The position numbers and the translations under genes were made by a program. Shown here piece after piece: positions 1 to 12,580 of a stretch of DNA of 64,000 bases; position 1 is the first letter of the stretch; each line of letters begins with the position of its first letter. Under the pieces are notes generated by a model. It ran no database searches. It saw nothing but the letters and a program-made list of their open reading frames with translations, and was not told the origin of the DNA. The stretch lies in NCBI GenBank assembly GCA_949318235.1, contig OX439134.1, positions 18,473,060-18,537,059 of the forward strand. The letters are read 5' to 3'. Source of the DNA: Ecdyonurus torrentis. Lineage: Eukaryota > Arthropoda > Insecta > Ephemeroptera > Heptageniidae.

Positions 1-70
1 TTTAAATTCTAGATAAAAATAATTATACATGCATATTATATTAATATGATAAAGGGGTAATTTGAATTGT

Positions 71-236
71 ATTGACTTATAAAGGAACAACTGTTTTGAG
101 GCCGACTATAAGCGATTTTGCTCACATCCGCTTCCGTTTTGATGTTCTGCGCATGCACAGTAAGTAGAAACGGAAGCGGATCTGACCGAAATCGCTTAAA
201 GTCGGCCTCAAAACAGTTGTTCCTTTATTAGTCAAT
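71..236. mobile_element. Fold-back MITE, family A, copy 1
   Basis: The two ends are reverse complements over about 35 bases (ATTGAC.. AAAGGAACAACTGTTTTGAG), with an inner inverted pair (CATCCGCTTCCGTTT). The loop has TGCGCATGC. The flanks suggest a TA duplication. It has no coding capacity. Confidence 0.85.
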
Positions 237-735
237 AGGAAGCTAGGAACTCATAAAGTTTGTACATACAACCTCCCAAACGCTCATGTTGAAACTACAA
301 AAAATAGTAAGAGTCTGTATCGCGTCTGAACGTTTAAATCATTAGAGAAGCAACTGTTCCATTTACGTATCAGTTTACAGCTGCAGATGGGACATTTGCT
401 ACTCTCATGATACCTTTAAATATAACGTTGTGATATGATAGAGATATAGAGGTAATTTTGCTAGCTTTATAACTCATTTACCATTAATAAAAAGTATCAT
501 TGATTATTTTGAATGAAATTGCACAGGGTAGGACTGGCTGAAGAAAGGTCAGTCAGGGATTGGGGTCTTGGAAGCTATTTTTGGGGGTGTAACTGGGTCA
601 AATAACTGACCTGAGACCAGCCAGAAGGTTGGGTCAGTCCAAACCTAAACTTGAGTACTTGGGGACAAGATTACAAGAAGTTATATATAAGTGTGATATG
701 TATTAACATTACTACATTATATATTATGATTACAG

Positions 736-913
736 CATCCTAAGAACTTTGGTGCAATCTCCCAATCTCTAGAGAGAAAAAGTGTTTGTGAGTGTGTCCA
801 GTATTACTACCTCACCAAGAAAACTGAAAACTACAAGCAAATGTTGAGGAAGTCAAGACAGAGAACGAGGGCGAGCAGAAATAATCCTGCTAATAAACCT
901 TCAGGGGGTGCAG
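736..913 (+). CDS. NCOR1: NCoR exon: second half of SANT1
   Basis: The acceptor ends tacag|CAT and the donor is GCAG|GTAAGA. It encodes HPKNFGAISQSLERKSV, then CVQYYYLTKKTENYK, the signature of the second and third helices of NCoR SANT1, followed by a basic tail. In NCoR, SANT1 belongs to the deacetylase activating domain that binds and activates HDAC3. It enters in phase 0 and leaves one base (phase 1), so a preceding exon with the SANT1 start must lie outside the window. Confidence 0.93.
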
Positions 914-2114
914 GTAAGAACTCCTTTCTATTTGTAAACAAAAACAAACAAAGTTGAGTGTCATATGATATCTGTCGTAATAATAAAAACTTTGTTTACG
1001 TTTTCTATTTTAACATACTTTGTTATGAACATTATCCTTAGCAACAGATTTTTTTTTCTTTTTTTACGTAGTGGCAAAACTATATTCGTGATCATAAAAG
1101 ATGCTCACTCAGTTAAAATTGCACATATTAGGGCCTTACCTGAGTTTGACAGGTAAACATAATCTGGCCAATGTTTCACTTAGCTTAATAGAGCTTTAGT
1201 GAACATTATTTGTTCATATTTTGACAGATATTTTTGACATGCAATTTATTGGTTTGTTAATTAAGACTGATAACTGAACCATTTATCAGTCATGCCTATA
1301 TTATTAACAATTAAATTTTTTAAATACTTGAACTCGCATTTTAGATTTTTAAAATAGTTGCACTCATTTTAGAGCTTTGAAATTTGGGTATAGTACATAA
1401 TTGATAAAAATGCGCTTTTAAATTTTCAAAGCTCTAAAGTGAGTTCAAGTTTTTGAAAACTGCAACTATTGGTATTGTCATCATAACTGATATCTGGTAC
1501 AAGTACACTTTTTTTAATGGAAAGTTGCTAACCCACCTAAAAACCTCTTGCCCCCTCTTTTTTTTTTATTTATTAAATAATGATTTAATTCAATATTAGA
1601 AAAGAACTTGCGTTGCATTCACAATTGATTTTGCATTGCAAAATATTCAAGGGTTTACTACTAATGATGAGAGACACTGAACTTATTAATTTGTGATGAT
1701 TGAATGTGTCCTGCAGTGCTGAAGTAGTTACTCACTTGTTTTACTTCCTCTATTTATCACCTACACAATCTGCTATAGTAATTTTGAGTGTTATAAATGT
1801 TAACGTACATTTTTTATATATTTAATATTTTGCTGTAACTTTGAATAAGGAAAAAAAAATCATTATTTGAATTATTTGAATGGTGGTAGCAAGTTACGAC
1901 TGTAAGCTGCCACCTCTAGTTAAACTTAAGTTATATATTTTAAATTGTTACTAAAATCAAAATAACAACTGGACTACAGTTTAACTAGTTAAAGTTGCAA
2001 TTTACGGGGGTTAGTTATATTTTTCTGTCAGATAGCTCTAATACAATAATTTTACTGAAACTGCTTGCAAGTAATTGTTACATATGTTAACGTGAGGTGT
2101 TTCCATTGTTACAG

Positions 2115-2358
2115 GTGCAGGTGGCGGGTTACTAGGTGTTGACATCACCACTGGGGTGACGACACGCCAGTCGGTAGCCGCACTGCAGCGAGAGCAACAA
2201 CAAAAACAAGAACAACAACAGACGACAACACAAGATATCCCCCCTGCGCCAAGTCAAACCTCAGAACCCTCCTCTACTGCTACACCTGTTGTCACCTCAC
2301 AACAAGGGAAGGAAGACCTCAAAGAGGATTCTGCACCTTCGTTGTTGCCCAAACCTAG
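2115..2358 (+). CDS. NCOR1: NCoR exon: Gln-rich linker after SANT1
   Basis: The acceptor is gttacag|GT and the donor CCTAG|GTCAGT. Phase 1 to phase 2 matches both neighbours. The translation starts GAGGGLLGVDITTGVTTRQS and continues as a Gln-rich coil (REQQQKQEQQQ), then a Ser/Thr/Pro linker. The position between SANT1 and SANT2 corresponds to the Gln-rich coil of vertebrate NCoR. It is probably disordered apart from the coil. Confidence 0.88.
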
Positions 2359-2608
2359 GTCAGTACAGTTTTATAGCACAACCACTTTATTGTATTACAC
2401 TTCACGATGTTCTCAATAGAGCAAATCATAAAAGCTTCTCCTGCAAGCAAGATTGTTTTTTTTTTTCTTCAATGGCTAAAATAACCTTAAATTTTATGTA
2501 TGCTGCCATGAAATAAGCCTTAACTTTGTTGGTCTGTTGCTTTTAATGGATTGATTTTGCTTGTTGGGGAAACTGTTAATATAGTTTGCTTTAGTTCCCT
2601 CGTCAATA

Positions 2609-2790
2609 TCAATGTCTCGAGCATCTACACTTTCAAGATTTCCAACAAAACAACTATTTAAACTTTCCACCGACGAGCATCTAAGTTTATGGCCGCTAGT
2701 CGAGTTACAGCGCTGCTTGGAAAATGTAGATAGTCGTTTTGTCAGAAATCTGGAAAGTGTAGATGGTTGCTTTTGACGCGTAGGCATCAA
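2609..2790. repeat. Family N repeat, copy 1 (in NCoR intron)
   Basis: Contains ATGGCCGCTAGT, GGAAAGTGTAGATG and CTTTTGACGCGTAGGCAT, matching the element near 62.5 kb in the same order, with diverged arms. Confidence 0.7.
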
Positions 2791-3343
2791 TATATTATAT
2801 AAGGTTTACAATGCCTTGATAAGGGAGATCAACATATTTAAGGTCACTAACCCTGGCATGTCAAAAAGACAGGAACTTGCTTAACTTGGTCAGCATATAA
2901 TGGCAATATAATCTGTAGCTTACATCATGGGCAGATCACAAAGATGAATCTTATAAAAATGATAACTTGAGGTGAAGAAGTGCAGCTGCTTTGGTTGGCA
3001 AATATATTATCGCTAGATAGGTGACCTCCGGGTGTAGTTCTTGTGCCTGCTTTGGCTAAATACTAATGATGACTAAATATTTAGCCTTCTGATAACTAAC
3101 CATGAGTGATCAATATATTAACCTGAAGTATTTAGTCACTTGATAGCAAACTGATATGCATAATGATGTACACATGATTGCGTGATAATATATTTTAACA
3201 TTCAAAAGCTTGCGCTAAATTTACAATGTAGTTATTTTGATAAAAATATGTGCTGAATTTAAATGGTTAAATATTATTATCACAGTGATATGTACTAGAG
3301 AGTTAGATATTCATTGAATTAACATGCTAACCTTGGCAAAGGT

Positions 3344-3374
<31 letters not shown>

Positions 3375-4162
3375 ATTATTATTATTTTTTGAAGTCCCTA
3401 GAAAATACCAAATACGTCCCCCCCCCCCCCCTTATTGTTGAGAGGCTATGATTGTTATTAAACTGTATGTTATTTGAGTGAAGTTTTCAACAGTTTTGGT
3501 GAGAGTACTTGCTATTTTCTAGAGACTCAAGCTTTTTGGCTTATTCATACCTATTTCTCAGCTAATGTGGAATAGATAAACTAACAAAATTGCTGATAGG
3601 GGTAATATTAGAGTTAATGTTATGCAAATTTTATGAAAGCTGAGGGAAACTCTTTGGTTGGTGTGAGAAATTATTATTAATAATTTTTTTTTACTGTAAA
3701 TCTAAATGCGCAGTTCTGTCCATTTTAATTGAACAAGAATAGATAATAGAAATAATACTAAGAAATCACAATTTGATTTTAAAATAATATTTTGTGTTTA
3801 CAATGCTGTAATTGTAATAACAGTCACAATAGATTGTGCATGATCATCAACACAGCATAGTTATGGCTGCTCAGAGTAAGCATTTTCTCAGAGCCATTCT
3901 AGAACGGGGCAAAAAAAGAAATAGAAACTGACTGCTGTGTTAACAAAACATTATAGACAATCGTGCCAACTTTGTACATTTTCTTAAGACTAACTGTAAG
4001 TACAATTCTGTTGACACCAGTATTCATTTACATTGTTTTATCTTACTTACCTTCAATCTACGGTCTATTTACGTTCAATTAATTGCTGTATGGACCAGAT
4101 CATAGGATGTATTTATTATAACAAAAACTGAGAGTAATGTTTGTCGTATTTTGTGATTGCAG

Positions 4163-4257
4163 TGAGGGAGGTGTGAGTAAGGAGAAGAAGAGAAGAAAGG
4201 AGGATAAAAAGAAAGAGGAACTTGACAGTAGTGAGGAGGAATGTCCTGATCCACAAG
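4163..4257 (+). CDS. NCOR1: NCoR exon: Lys/Glu-rich charged segment
   Basis: A 95-base exon (gattgcag|T and CAAG|GTAAGA), phase 2 to phase 1, encoding SEGGVSKEKKRRKEDKKKEE and an acidic DSSEEECPDP end. The same kind of charged stretch precedes SANT2 in NCoR proteins. The last base plus AT from the next exon, 25.9 kb away, gives Asp. The frame and fitting phases support the exon, but low complexity limits certainty. Confidence 0.8.
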
Positions 4258-5122
4258 GTAAGAAAACAAACCAATCATGTTACTGCTTTCTAGGGTGTCA
4301 ACCAATCAGGTTACTGCTTACTAGGGTGTCAACCAATCACATCATGTTGGGCAAGCGAGAGTTAAGCGCAATAATATAAAAAAGCAATCATTGCGGAAAT
4401 AATGATTTTTTTTTATTTAATTATTATTATTCAACCAATGATACTAGAAAATTTAGGTACTCAATGCATATGATTGGGCCCAATGGTGGTGCTCTCAAGC
4501 CAATATTTTCTCAATCGACCTTTTTTCATTTAAATAACTTACAAAATGCTTTTAGCATGCCAACAAATGGGTCTGTACCACATATGCCCATGTTAACAAG
4601 GACTCAATGACAGGCGGGATAGGCATCACTCTACTGTTACAAGTAAACTAAGCCCTAACTAACATTAGGGTTGATAGGATGTTTGGTTAAAGATTGAGAT
4701 GGGAAAGAATTCCCAAAGATAGGAAAATGTTGATTGAAGGGAAAACTTTTTAGTTTTAGAATTTCTTGTGTGTTTGAAAAAGTAACTCACATGTCAAATT
4801 TTAATTTTTAATTCACACTCAAGAAAATAGTATCAATATTTTTTATCAAATCACACATACATTTAAAATGCATACGCTTAGGTTAATTAGTTTACAATAG
4901 TACATAGACAGAAATATTTGGTTCAGAAATTAGTAAACTTCAATCATTATTATATAAATATTGATATTCTAATGTTTCTACAAGGACTGTAATGAGAAGG
5001 CTTGTATCTATAATTATAACTTTCACCCACCACTACTCTATTTTATGATATCTGAAAGTTTCTAATAATTACCTATGATAAACATTTCAAAATCAGAGAG
5101 ATAGAGAGAGAGAGAGATTGAA

Positions 5123-5465
5123 TTAAAGGAATAGACCAGAGAAAAACATAAGCATTTATATCACAAAACACTTAATGGGACTTACATAAATAACATTAGT
5201 TTGTCTCAAAACCCAACAGTAGCCCCATAGCAGTGATCAGAAAATTCGATTTATGCAACCCGCACAACATTTTTATACTGATTTTTGCATGTTTCTGACG
5301 TCATAAATATGAATTTTCACGCAAATTGCATACTGTTCAGTTTTTTCACGCTCTCTCGTGGGGCTACATTAACATTCTGGTAAAAATTGTCATCAGTTTT
5401 GAAGATCCCATTTCGTGTTTGTTCATTAAAAAGCTCATGTTGTTTTATGTGGTCTATGGCTTTAA
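5123..5465. mobile_element. TTAA MITE, family B, copy 1 (343 bp)
   Basis: Begins TTAAAGGAATAGACCAGAGA and ends TGGTCTATGGCTTTAA, with TTAA at both edges as for piggyBac-type insertions. Inside is TTTCTGACGTCATAAA (CRE palindrome at 5296-5303). Confidence 0.8.
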
Positions 5466-6387
5466 TTAACACAAGACTCCGCGGATATAAAATTTTGAAA
5501 ACTCATTAATATACAAAATTGAATGGTGCATACCCCCATTCTCCAAAAATATTACACTTTAAAGTTGTTTCCCCATTAAAAATAATAATAATTCTATGTT
5601 AGTCAAATCGTTTAGATCTAATACCTCATTTTAGCCCTTCTTTTTACTTCCCTCATTATATAGGTATAACATTAATTAGGGAATGATCACGCAAGCTAAA
5701 ATGATGAATACTGAAATCTAATCAATAGTATCCACAAAGAGAACTAAAACATCTCTCATTAAAATATAAAGAGAATAATCTTTTTTTACTCCCTTTTAAA
5801 TTCCATATTTAAAAAAAAAAGGTAAGAATAAAAAAACTCGCTTAAGATCAACAAAAAGATTTTTTTATTTACATTTAATTATTTTACATTTGAGCTGAAA
5901 TATAATTGATAATTTTTTTATTTTTACTTTGCACAGTTTTAATATAGAGAGAAAAAAGTTATCGCTGTTATTTTTGTATAAAAATTTAAACAGTGTATAG
6001 AAAGATATTATTGGTGAATATTAATTATATAGAATAGACAAACAAACACTTAATTAGATTTTTTAATGCAAATTTAAATAGTATAGGTAAGAATTTTGAT
6101 GCATACAAAATTAAAGTAAAAATTATAATATTTGATATTCTTCCTTTCTATAGATGTAAGGTAGAATTTGAAAGATAAAATAGTTACCAGAGTGACTGAA
6201 AAGAAGTCTGCTAGCGTGTTTTAACAGTTGGAATTAACAGCCATGCATAAAATAATTATTAATTTACACCAAAACATCGATATACATGTGTCACCCACAA
6301 ACTAGCGGTGAACAAAATCTTCAGTAGCAACAAAAAATCAACATTTTGATATACATTTTTTTTTTGGTATAAGAAACACACGTCATT

Positions 6388-6498
6388 AATGGTATTCGTA
6401 AACCCTGTTTTCTTGCACCAAAAAAATGCGCATTCCATTTGAATAACCAAAAGTGATCGTCATTTTAGGAGCAGAGAACAGGAGTTACGAACAGCATT
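6388..6498. mobile_element. 110-bp MITE, family D, copy 1, target duplication ATT
   Basis: The ends AATGGTATTCGTAAACCC and TTACGAACAGCATT pair, with ATT directly before and after. The centre has CATTCCATTTGAATAACC. Confidence 0.85.
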
Positions 6499-6604
6499 AT
6501 TTTGTAGAGTTGTTTACTCCGTTAAATATTAAGATTTTTACTTCGTTGCCATAGAGATATTAAGATTGTAATTTCGTTGCCATAGAAACATTAAGATTAT
6601 TGTA

Positions 6605-7571
6605 TTATTCCGTTGATGTAGAAACCTGACTTTTTTCATCTACAATTTTCCCTGCTGCAGCGGCCGCCGCTGCTTCTTTGTTTTCCTGCTCTACCTCATT
6701 AGGATGACACATACGTCGATGTTTATGAACGAAATAATAACTAGGGAACTTACATCCACACGTTTTACATGGATAATACTGAACATTCATATCTAATAAC
6801 TTAACTTCACGGACTAACTCTGCCTTTAGTTTATCAGCTAACTTTGCGAGGTCAAAGGTTACTGGGTTAATATGACGTCTCGTGTGTTTCTGGTAACAGT
6901 AATGAGATTTGAAAGTATGGTTACAGTATAGACATTTATATACCGGTTCAGGGTCTTTACTGTTCGTAGCAGCTCTCTCCTCGCGATGTTTTTGTTCGTC
7001 CTCTTCCATATCGTCTTCCTCGATTTCAATTTTTTCAGGGGGAGCTTCTTCGTCGATGTTTAACCCGTAATTTGCATTCAAAACCCGATGAAACCTAACA
7101 GGGCCGTCACAACATGCGATATCTAACACCACTTTATTACCCTTATCTCCTTCTTTAGGTTCAGGGGAACTTGGTTTAGGGGTGAAACTTGTAGAGGGTT
7201 CTACCACGTTGATAACCGTATCATCCGTCACGGAGATTTCAGCCGAGTTTTCATCGTCCTCCTCCACTCTCACGGCACGAAATAGGCTCTGAGTTGAAGG
7301 TAGTAACGTAGGGTAGGTCGGTGCGGGGGCTGGGGGGTAAGTAGGCCAGGGATTAGTGGTGTTCGTGAGCATCAGTGGTAACATCTTACGACTGGCAATA
7401 GGTTTGACGAGGGTGGGTAATGGGGGTGATTGTGGTAAGGGTGGTGGGGTGTTACGTACTGCTTCTTCTAAGGGTTGTGTTGTAGGTTGTGGGGGTTGTG
7501 TTTGTACGAGGAATGCACGGCAGTAGTCGAGAGCTCGTGGCATGTGAAGTAGATGGGCGGCCAGGAGAATA
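6605..7571 (-). CDS. BTB/POZ zinc-finger gene, exon 2 (BTB end, two C2H2 fingers)
   Basis: On the minus strand the acceptor is gttttcag|T. Joined to exon 1 it completes the BTB domain as ILLAAHLLHMPRALDYCRAF, which is the normal last helices. Then comes a Pro/Thr-rich linker, an acidic block (EIEEDDMEEDEQ), and two C2H2 fingers: CLYCNHTFKSHYCYQKHTRRH (C-x2-C-x12-H-x3-H; 21 residues, so read as CLYCNHTFKSHYCYQKHTRR plus H) and CKTC..HKHRRMCH (C-x2-C-x12-H-x4-H). An Ala run and the stop codon follow. The whole protein is about 419 residues. It is a ZBTB-type transcriptional regulator; I do not recognise the exact orthologue. Two fingers is a low number for the class. Confidence 0.88.
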
Positions 7572-8048
7572 CTGAAAACACAATTTTTAGTTCTATTATA
7601 TAATTATGCTAATGATGATAATAACACGATCTTAATTTTTAATCATGATTAAATCCTGCAGTGCTGAAGCATAATAGGTTTTTGAAGTTTAATATTATGG
7701 CGATTACAATATAAATTAGTTTTATAATTATCACTTTCGCTTTTAAAACTAAGATTGGCATAATTTTTATACAATGAGGAGAGAGAGAGAGAGAGAGAGA
7801 GTTTTTGATCTAAAACTAAATTTGGTTAAATTTTTATACAAAGACGAAAGAGGGAGAGAGATCATTAAAAAAATATTATAATTTAAAATTATACTCCAGA
7901 ACGGGTGCTTTTTGATCGCGTAAGAAAATTTACGTCAAATTAAATCGCGTATTTCTATTTCATTCATTAGTATATGTTTGGGATTATTTATTATTTCCAG
8001 TTTATAAAGTTATTTTACACATCGGAGGGTGATTTCTCGCATGTTTAC
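7572..8048 (-). other. Intron of the BTB/zinc-finger gene
   Basis: A 477-base AT-rich intron with GT-AG borders on the minus strand. It contains two short GA runs (7782-7801 and 7847-7860) and no coding signal. Confidence 0.8.
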
Positions 8049-8341
8049 CTGTAAATATTCTCGTGACACAGATCAAGGTATCCCGAGTACATGAAGCTTA
8101 GTAACGGAGCAAAAGCCTCAGGACTGAGGTTAGGTAGACTGATTGAGGGTGGAGGTGGACCAGGTTGTCCGAGCACCGCCTTGAGGTAGCCGCTGTGTGC
8201 CGCGAGCACTCCTCGGTGTGCCGCGAAGTGACGTTCACCACCCACGCTCACCACCACGTCAGCGGGAGCCAACATGGCTTGAGCGTCACGTAACCATGCT
8301 CGGAGTAACTCGGGACGTGGGTACATCCCACTTGAGTACAT
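8049..8341 (-). CDS. BTB/POZ zinc-finger gene, exon 1 (BTB domain)
   Basis: Read on the minus strand, an acceptor-like tattgcag precedes CC-ATG and the exon ends TACAG|GTAAAC, leaving two bases. From the ATG it encodes MYSSGMYPRPELLRAWLRDA and then a classic BTB core: DVVVSVGGERHFAAHRGVLA, AAHSGYLKAVLG, and SPEAFAPLLSFMYSGYLDL. BTB domains dimerise and often recruit co-repressors such as NCoR. The exon is GC-rich in an AT-rich intron. The frame is open upstream of this ATG, so the start is a choice: it is the first Met after the acceptor. It lies inside the giant NCoR intron, antisense to NCoR. Confidence 0.85.
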
Positions 8342-9699
8342 GGCTGCAATATATCGGTACATAATATAGAAACATGCGAACACACAAATAAATACCTTAT
8401 AATAATTTTGCTAGCTCATTTTCAGCACAATTTGTTATGCAGTACTTCTTAATAACTATCAAGCAGAGCATCACTAGTATGTTGTATAGCAGAATTATTT
8501 ATGCTATTCTAATTTATCATTTAAATCCTATAATGCAGTAGCATAAATTACGTACTTTATTTTTTTTTACTTGTATACGGACAAAAATAAATAATTATGC
8601 TATAACTCAATGCAGTAACATTTATTTACACAACATCATAGTTTATGCTATATTGTATAGCGATTATACTACATAGCTTAATAGTTAAGATGTTCAGTAA
8701 AATTTCTTATGTTATTACAAAATAGCAACATTTGAGATCTACAATATATCAATATGCAATGCAGAATAAATTACGTAATTTATTTTTCCCGAGTATAGAG
8801 TATTCAAGGGGGTTCTTTTTTTATTAAAAAAAAAAGTGACCACCAAATTTTAGCTCCAATAGAAAATCTTGATTTGCCTGATGAATCAGAGAAAAATAGA
8901 AAATACTCAAACAGTTTTGTAATGTTGCAAGAAAGCTATGTATGGTATGGATAGTGTATTTCAAAACACAAAGATGGCCACTGAGCGCAAGTGTATATTC
9001 GGTAAAAAAAGAAATCATTAGCTTAATTAAGGCTCTTTGATTCATACGTATTTCAGCATTAAAAAATATATAAATGAAGGATTTATCACGATGCAATATT
9101 TAATAAATGATAATAACACGTTATATTTTAATCTTAATGATATAATATTATAAAGTGAATCGAAGGAATTTTATTATTATAGTTGAGGATTTAGCGATAG
9201 TTGTATAAAACTTTCTTTATTTGGTCGTCAATTGGTATACGAGGAGTAGAATTCCGAGTTATTATCTTAAGCATATAAATTAGTATTTGCTGTAAAATAT
9301 ATTTAAAATATAAGAATTCACACAAAAAAAAATGTAAGAATTTAATTTTTATATGCATTAATTGTAAAATAATTAACCACCGTTCACATCATGCTCATAA
9401 TAACTATCAAAGAATAAAAATAAATCAGTCTAAAATTATAATGATATTTTATTAAAATTTAATTTTCTTCGTAAAAAATTGAAATTGATAAAAAATATAT
9501 AAAGCTGCTGAATGTAGCGCACTTGAAAACTCACTTCAATTAAATTTAATTCCAATTCAATTATATATATCTTGTTTATTTATGTATATACGATCACGTC
9601 ACTGTAAATAATTTGTTATATATATACGTAAAGAATACAAAATCACTGGACATTAAAATGGACCAACTTTATGTTGATTGAGTTTGAAACTGAAATTTT

Positions 9700-9850
9700 G
9701 TGTAAAGTCGGCAATGTTAAGTCGGGGTAGGCGTGTCTATGAGACCCGCCCTTGTACACTTGCCATTGGATGAAGGGAGGTTTTACATCTGCGCATCTCT
9801 CTGTACAGCATCCCTTTGTGGTCCAGATATTAGGTGTCATCTTTGTCACA
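9700..9850 (-). promoter_or_regulatory. Possible promoter/5' exon of the BTB gene
   Basis: This is an island of normal GC content in very AT-rich DNA, about 1.4 kb upstream of the BTB start on the minus strand. Read on that strand it has ATCCAATGG (CCAAT-type) and AAGGGCGGGTC (GC box). No TATA box is evident. The 8.4-9.7 kb interval would be a 5' intron. This rests on motifs and position only. Confidence 0.3.
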
Positions 9851-11848
9851 CCCACTTAACATAAGATCAAGCATGTGAGATGACAAAATAAATTAGTGCT
9901 GGTGATTATCTAATTATCAACGCTTCAAATAATTTTAAGTTTTATCTTTGGTCAATGTTTTAAATAATAAAATTGTTACGTGGACTTTTTTTAGTGCCTG
10001 AAATAAGTCGCTATTTATTTCTACGTATAGTAAAGAATAAAATTTCATTAATGATTACTTCAATATCAATCTATAATCACCTATACCTAATTGTTTTATC
10101 AATCCGTTCGATGTGTATTCAATCTGAGTCCGTAATAAAATTTTATCTTTCCCACGATTTTTTTTTTCGTTAGGATGGAAAATAAAAAAAGAGTTTAATT
10201 TGCTTCTATTTTGTATTTGAAAAAATAAAGTTATTAGAATTTGTTAAATGATATCTGAATTTCTAAATTCAGCGCTCATTGTTTTAAGATTTTCCCTTCG
10301 AGTTCCTCTTTCATTTCCCTACCTCAGTACACCTTTCGTATGTATATTTTTTGGAGTTACGTATATGAATGGTCCTATTTAGTCAGGCCTAAACTTTACT
10401 CATTCAAAAGTGTATTTTGACTTTAAATAAAGTCAATTATCCTAGCCAAAGTATAGAAAATGTTGGTGTTCTTATACCTTATAATTGATTGAAAACAAAA
10501 TGCTTTACGAACTTAAAAAGTTATTTAAAAGTATAGAAATATTTGCAAAACAAAAAGCTATCAAATATGTAGGTATTTCAAATGTTCAATTCCGCAAGAT
10601 TCATTTTATAAAAATAAAGATTTTTAATCAATACGTTACAATTAAAAAATAATAATAATAATAATATATTTTTGATTGCCATTATACCGATGAGTTGTTG
10701 TTTTCAAAAAAAAGAAAATAATAATAATAATAAATAAAAAAAATTAAATTCCCTCTCGAGGATTTTCCATATTTTGCAAGTGAATTTCTATTCAGTTTAT
10801 TATAAAGAATATACTGATTTTTTTTTTTTGCTTGTTTTTTTAGAATTCGAAAATAATAATATAGATATAAAAATTGTTTTATTTAAAAAAAAACAGCTTT
10901 CATCTCGATAGCTTGATTTTTTTTCTCTTTCTTTCTCTGTGGGTTTGAGTAATTGGCCGTACAATATGAATGAGAAAGCAACCCCTAGGGACCCCCCCTC
11001 CCCTCCCCTACTCCACCCCCATGGCTCTATGGGGTAGTTGATATTACGATCAAATAATAATAAAAAATGCTTTGCATCTCCATGTTGAGCGCTCTTCCAT
11101 CCAATTTCTTTTTATTTTTTAATATTTGCACACCAGAGACCCGCTTGAATAAACTTGATATATTATATTTTATAAATATGCTTTTCTTTGCCTTTGCTTT
11201 ATTATATATTATATTTTTTTATTATTATATTGTTTAATTAAATTCACTTTACTTTAGATTATGACGTAATTTTTATTTACTTTTCTTGTGGCTTAATTTG
11301 TATTTTACTATTATGATATGATAATACACGCAATTACTAAACAAAAAACAGTAATTATTATCTTACCGGGTTTAGACAAAAAAAAAAAAAAAAAAAAATC
11401 CTAGAATCCATCATTAAAAAATTTCCTTAATCAGTGTATTAGTTTTCTTAAAAATCGTGCAAAAAAAAAAAAAAAAAATGTATTTCTCCCCATAAGTGTA
11501 ATAAGAGGTCCCGCACCTTTTTCTATAGCGAGCTTCTAATTGGTGCTACGACACCGCACCGATAAGAAATATTCACTTGCAAGCGATGACTGCATTAGTT
11601 AAGATTATAAAGTTTAAAAATTTCATTGCGTGTTTCATGACTTAAACCATGTCAACCATTGCATACTAAAAAACATAATTACATTTAGTAATGCTTTTCT
11701 TATGGTGCCTTTGTATGAAGATAATCATCGTATTTTTGTAGTATTCCTGAACTTTTGTTTGAAAAATATTATGGATGGCATACAATTTGATATACTAGCA
11801 GGCAACGAATTGTATAAATCATAATACATTAAACTTCACTATATATAC

Positions 11849-11990
11849 GCTTTTCTTTTCTTTCTTTTCTTTTCTTTTCTTTTCTTTTCTTTTCTTTTCT
11901 TTTCTTTTCTTTTCTTTTCTTTTCTTTTCTTTTCTTTTCTTTTCTTTTCTTTTCTTTTCTTTCTTTTTTTTTCTTTTTTTTTTTTTTTTG
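11849..11990. repeat. (TTTTC)n pentanucleotide microsatellite
   Basis: About 22 near-perfect units followed by an irregular T/C tail and poly-T. Confidence 0.95.
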
Positions 11991-12364
11991 CCTAAAGTGA
12001 GCAAAAATTATTGACAGTTTATTACAGTTTCGATGATACCAAATAAGATATAAATCATTTTCAAAGTTTCATACTAAAATAAAAACAGTCAGTTGCTCAC
12101 CTGAAGTTTTTCTCTTGACGTCATTACAATGTTTTAATAATTTGAGTATATTTGATGTGTATATATCTTGAGGTTCAAATGTTAGCTCACCCGCGGACGT
12201 TTTATTTAATCTCTTTTCATAATTAATAAGTCTGACTACCGAGCTTTAATTTGAAGAGGTCTCTCTCTTGCTCTCATCTTTCTTCGCATTTATATATTTA
12301 ATAATAATAAAAAAAAAAAATGAATGGAAGAAAGAAAGAAAGAACAAAAATTTATATTTAAGTC

Positions 12365-12580
12365 GCATGGAACATGGAACGAATAAATCACGTAATTATT
12401 GCTGTATTTATGTCGTTAAATTAGAATAATATTAATAATTATGCTGTACAACATAATATTTAACCTATGTATCATAGTTATTATGCAGTATAGCATAACT
12501 CATGCTGTATTGAGCAAATTGTGCTGAAAATGAGCTATAGCATAATTATAACACGTATTTATTTTTATCCGTCTATTACA
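12365..12580. repeat. Interspersed repeat Q (ACGTAAT..TTTTTATCCGT)
   Basis: Contains ATTATGCTGTACAACATAAT, TTGTGCTGAAAATGAGCTA and CGTATTTATTTTTATCCGT. The same blocks occur at 14093-14253 plus 14594-14620 (split by the family B MITE), inverted near 8390-8600, and near 30838-31050. Confidence 0.65.

Noticed and set aside
11819..12004. Minus-strand open frame of Lys/Glu/Arg repeats
   Set aside because: It is a translation of the (TTTTC)n microsatellite; no splice sites or protein pattern.
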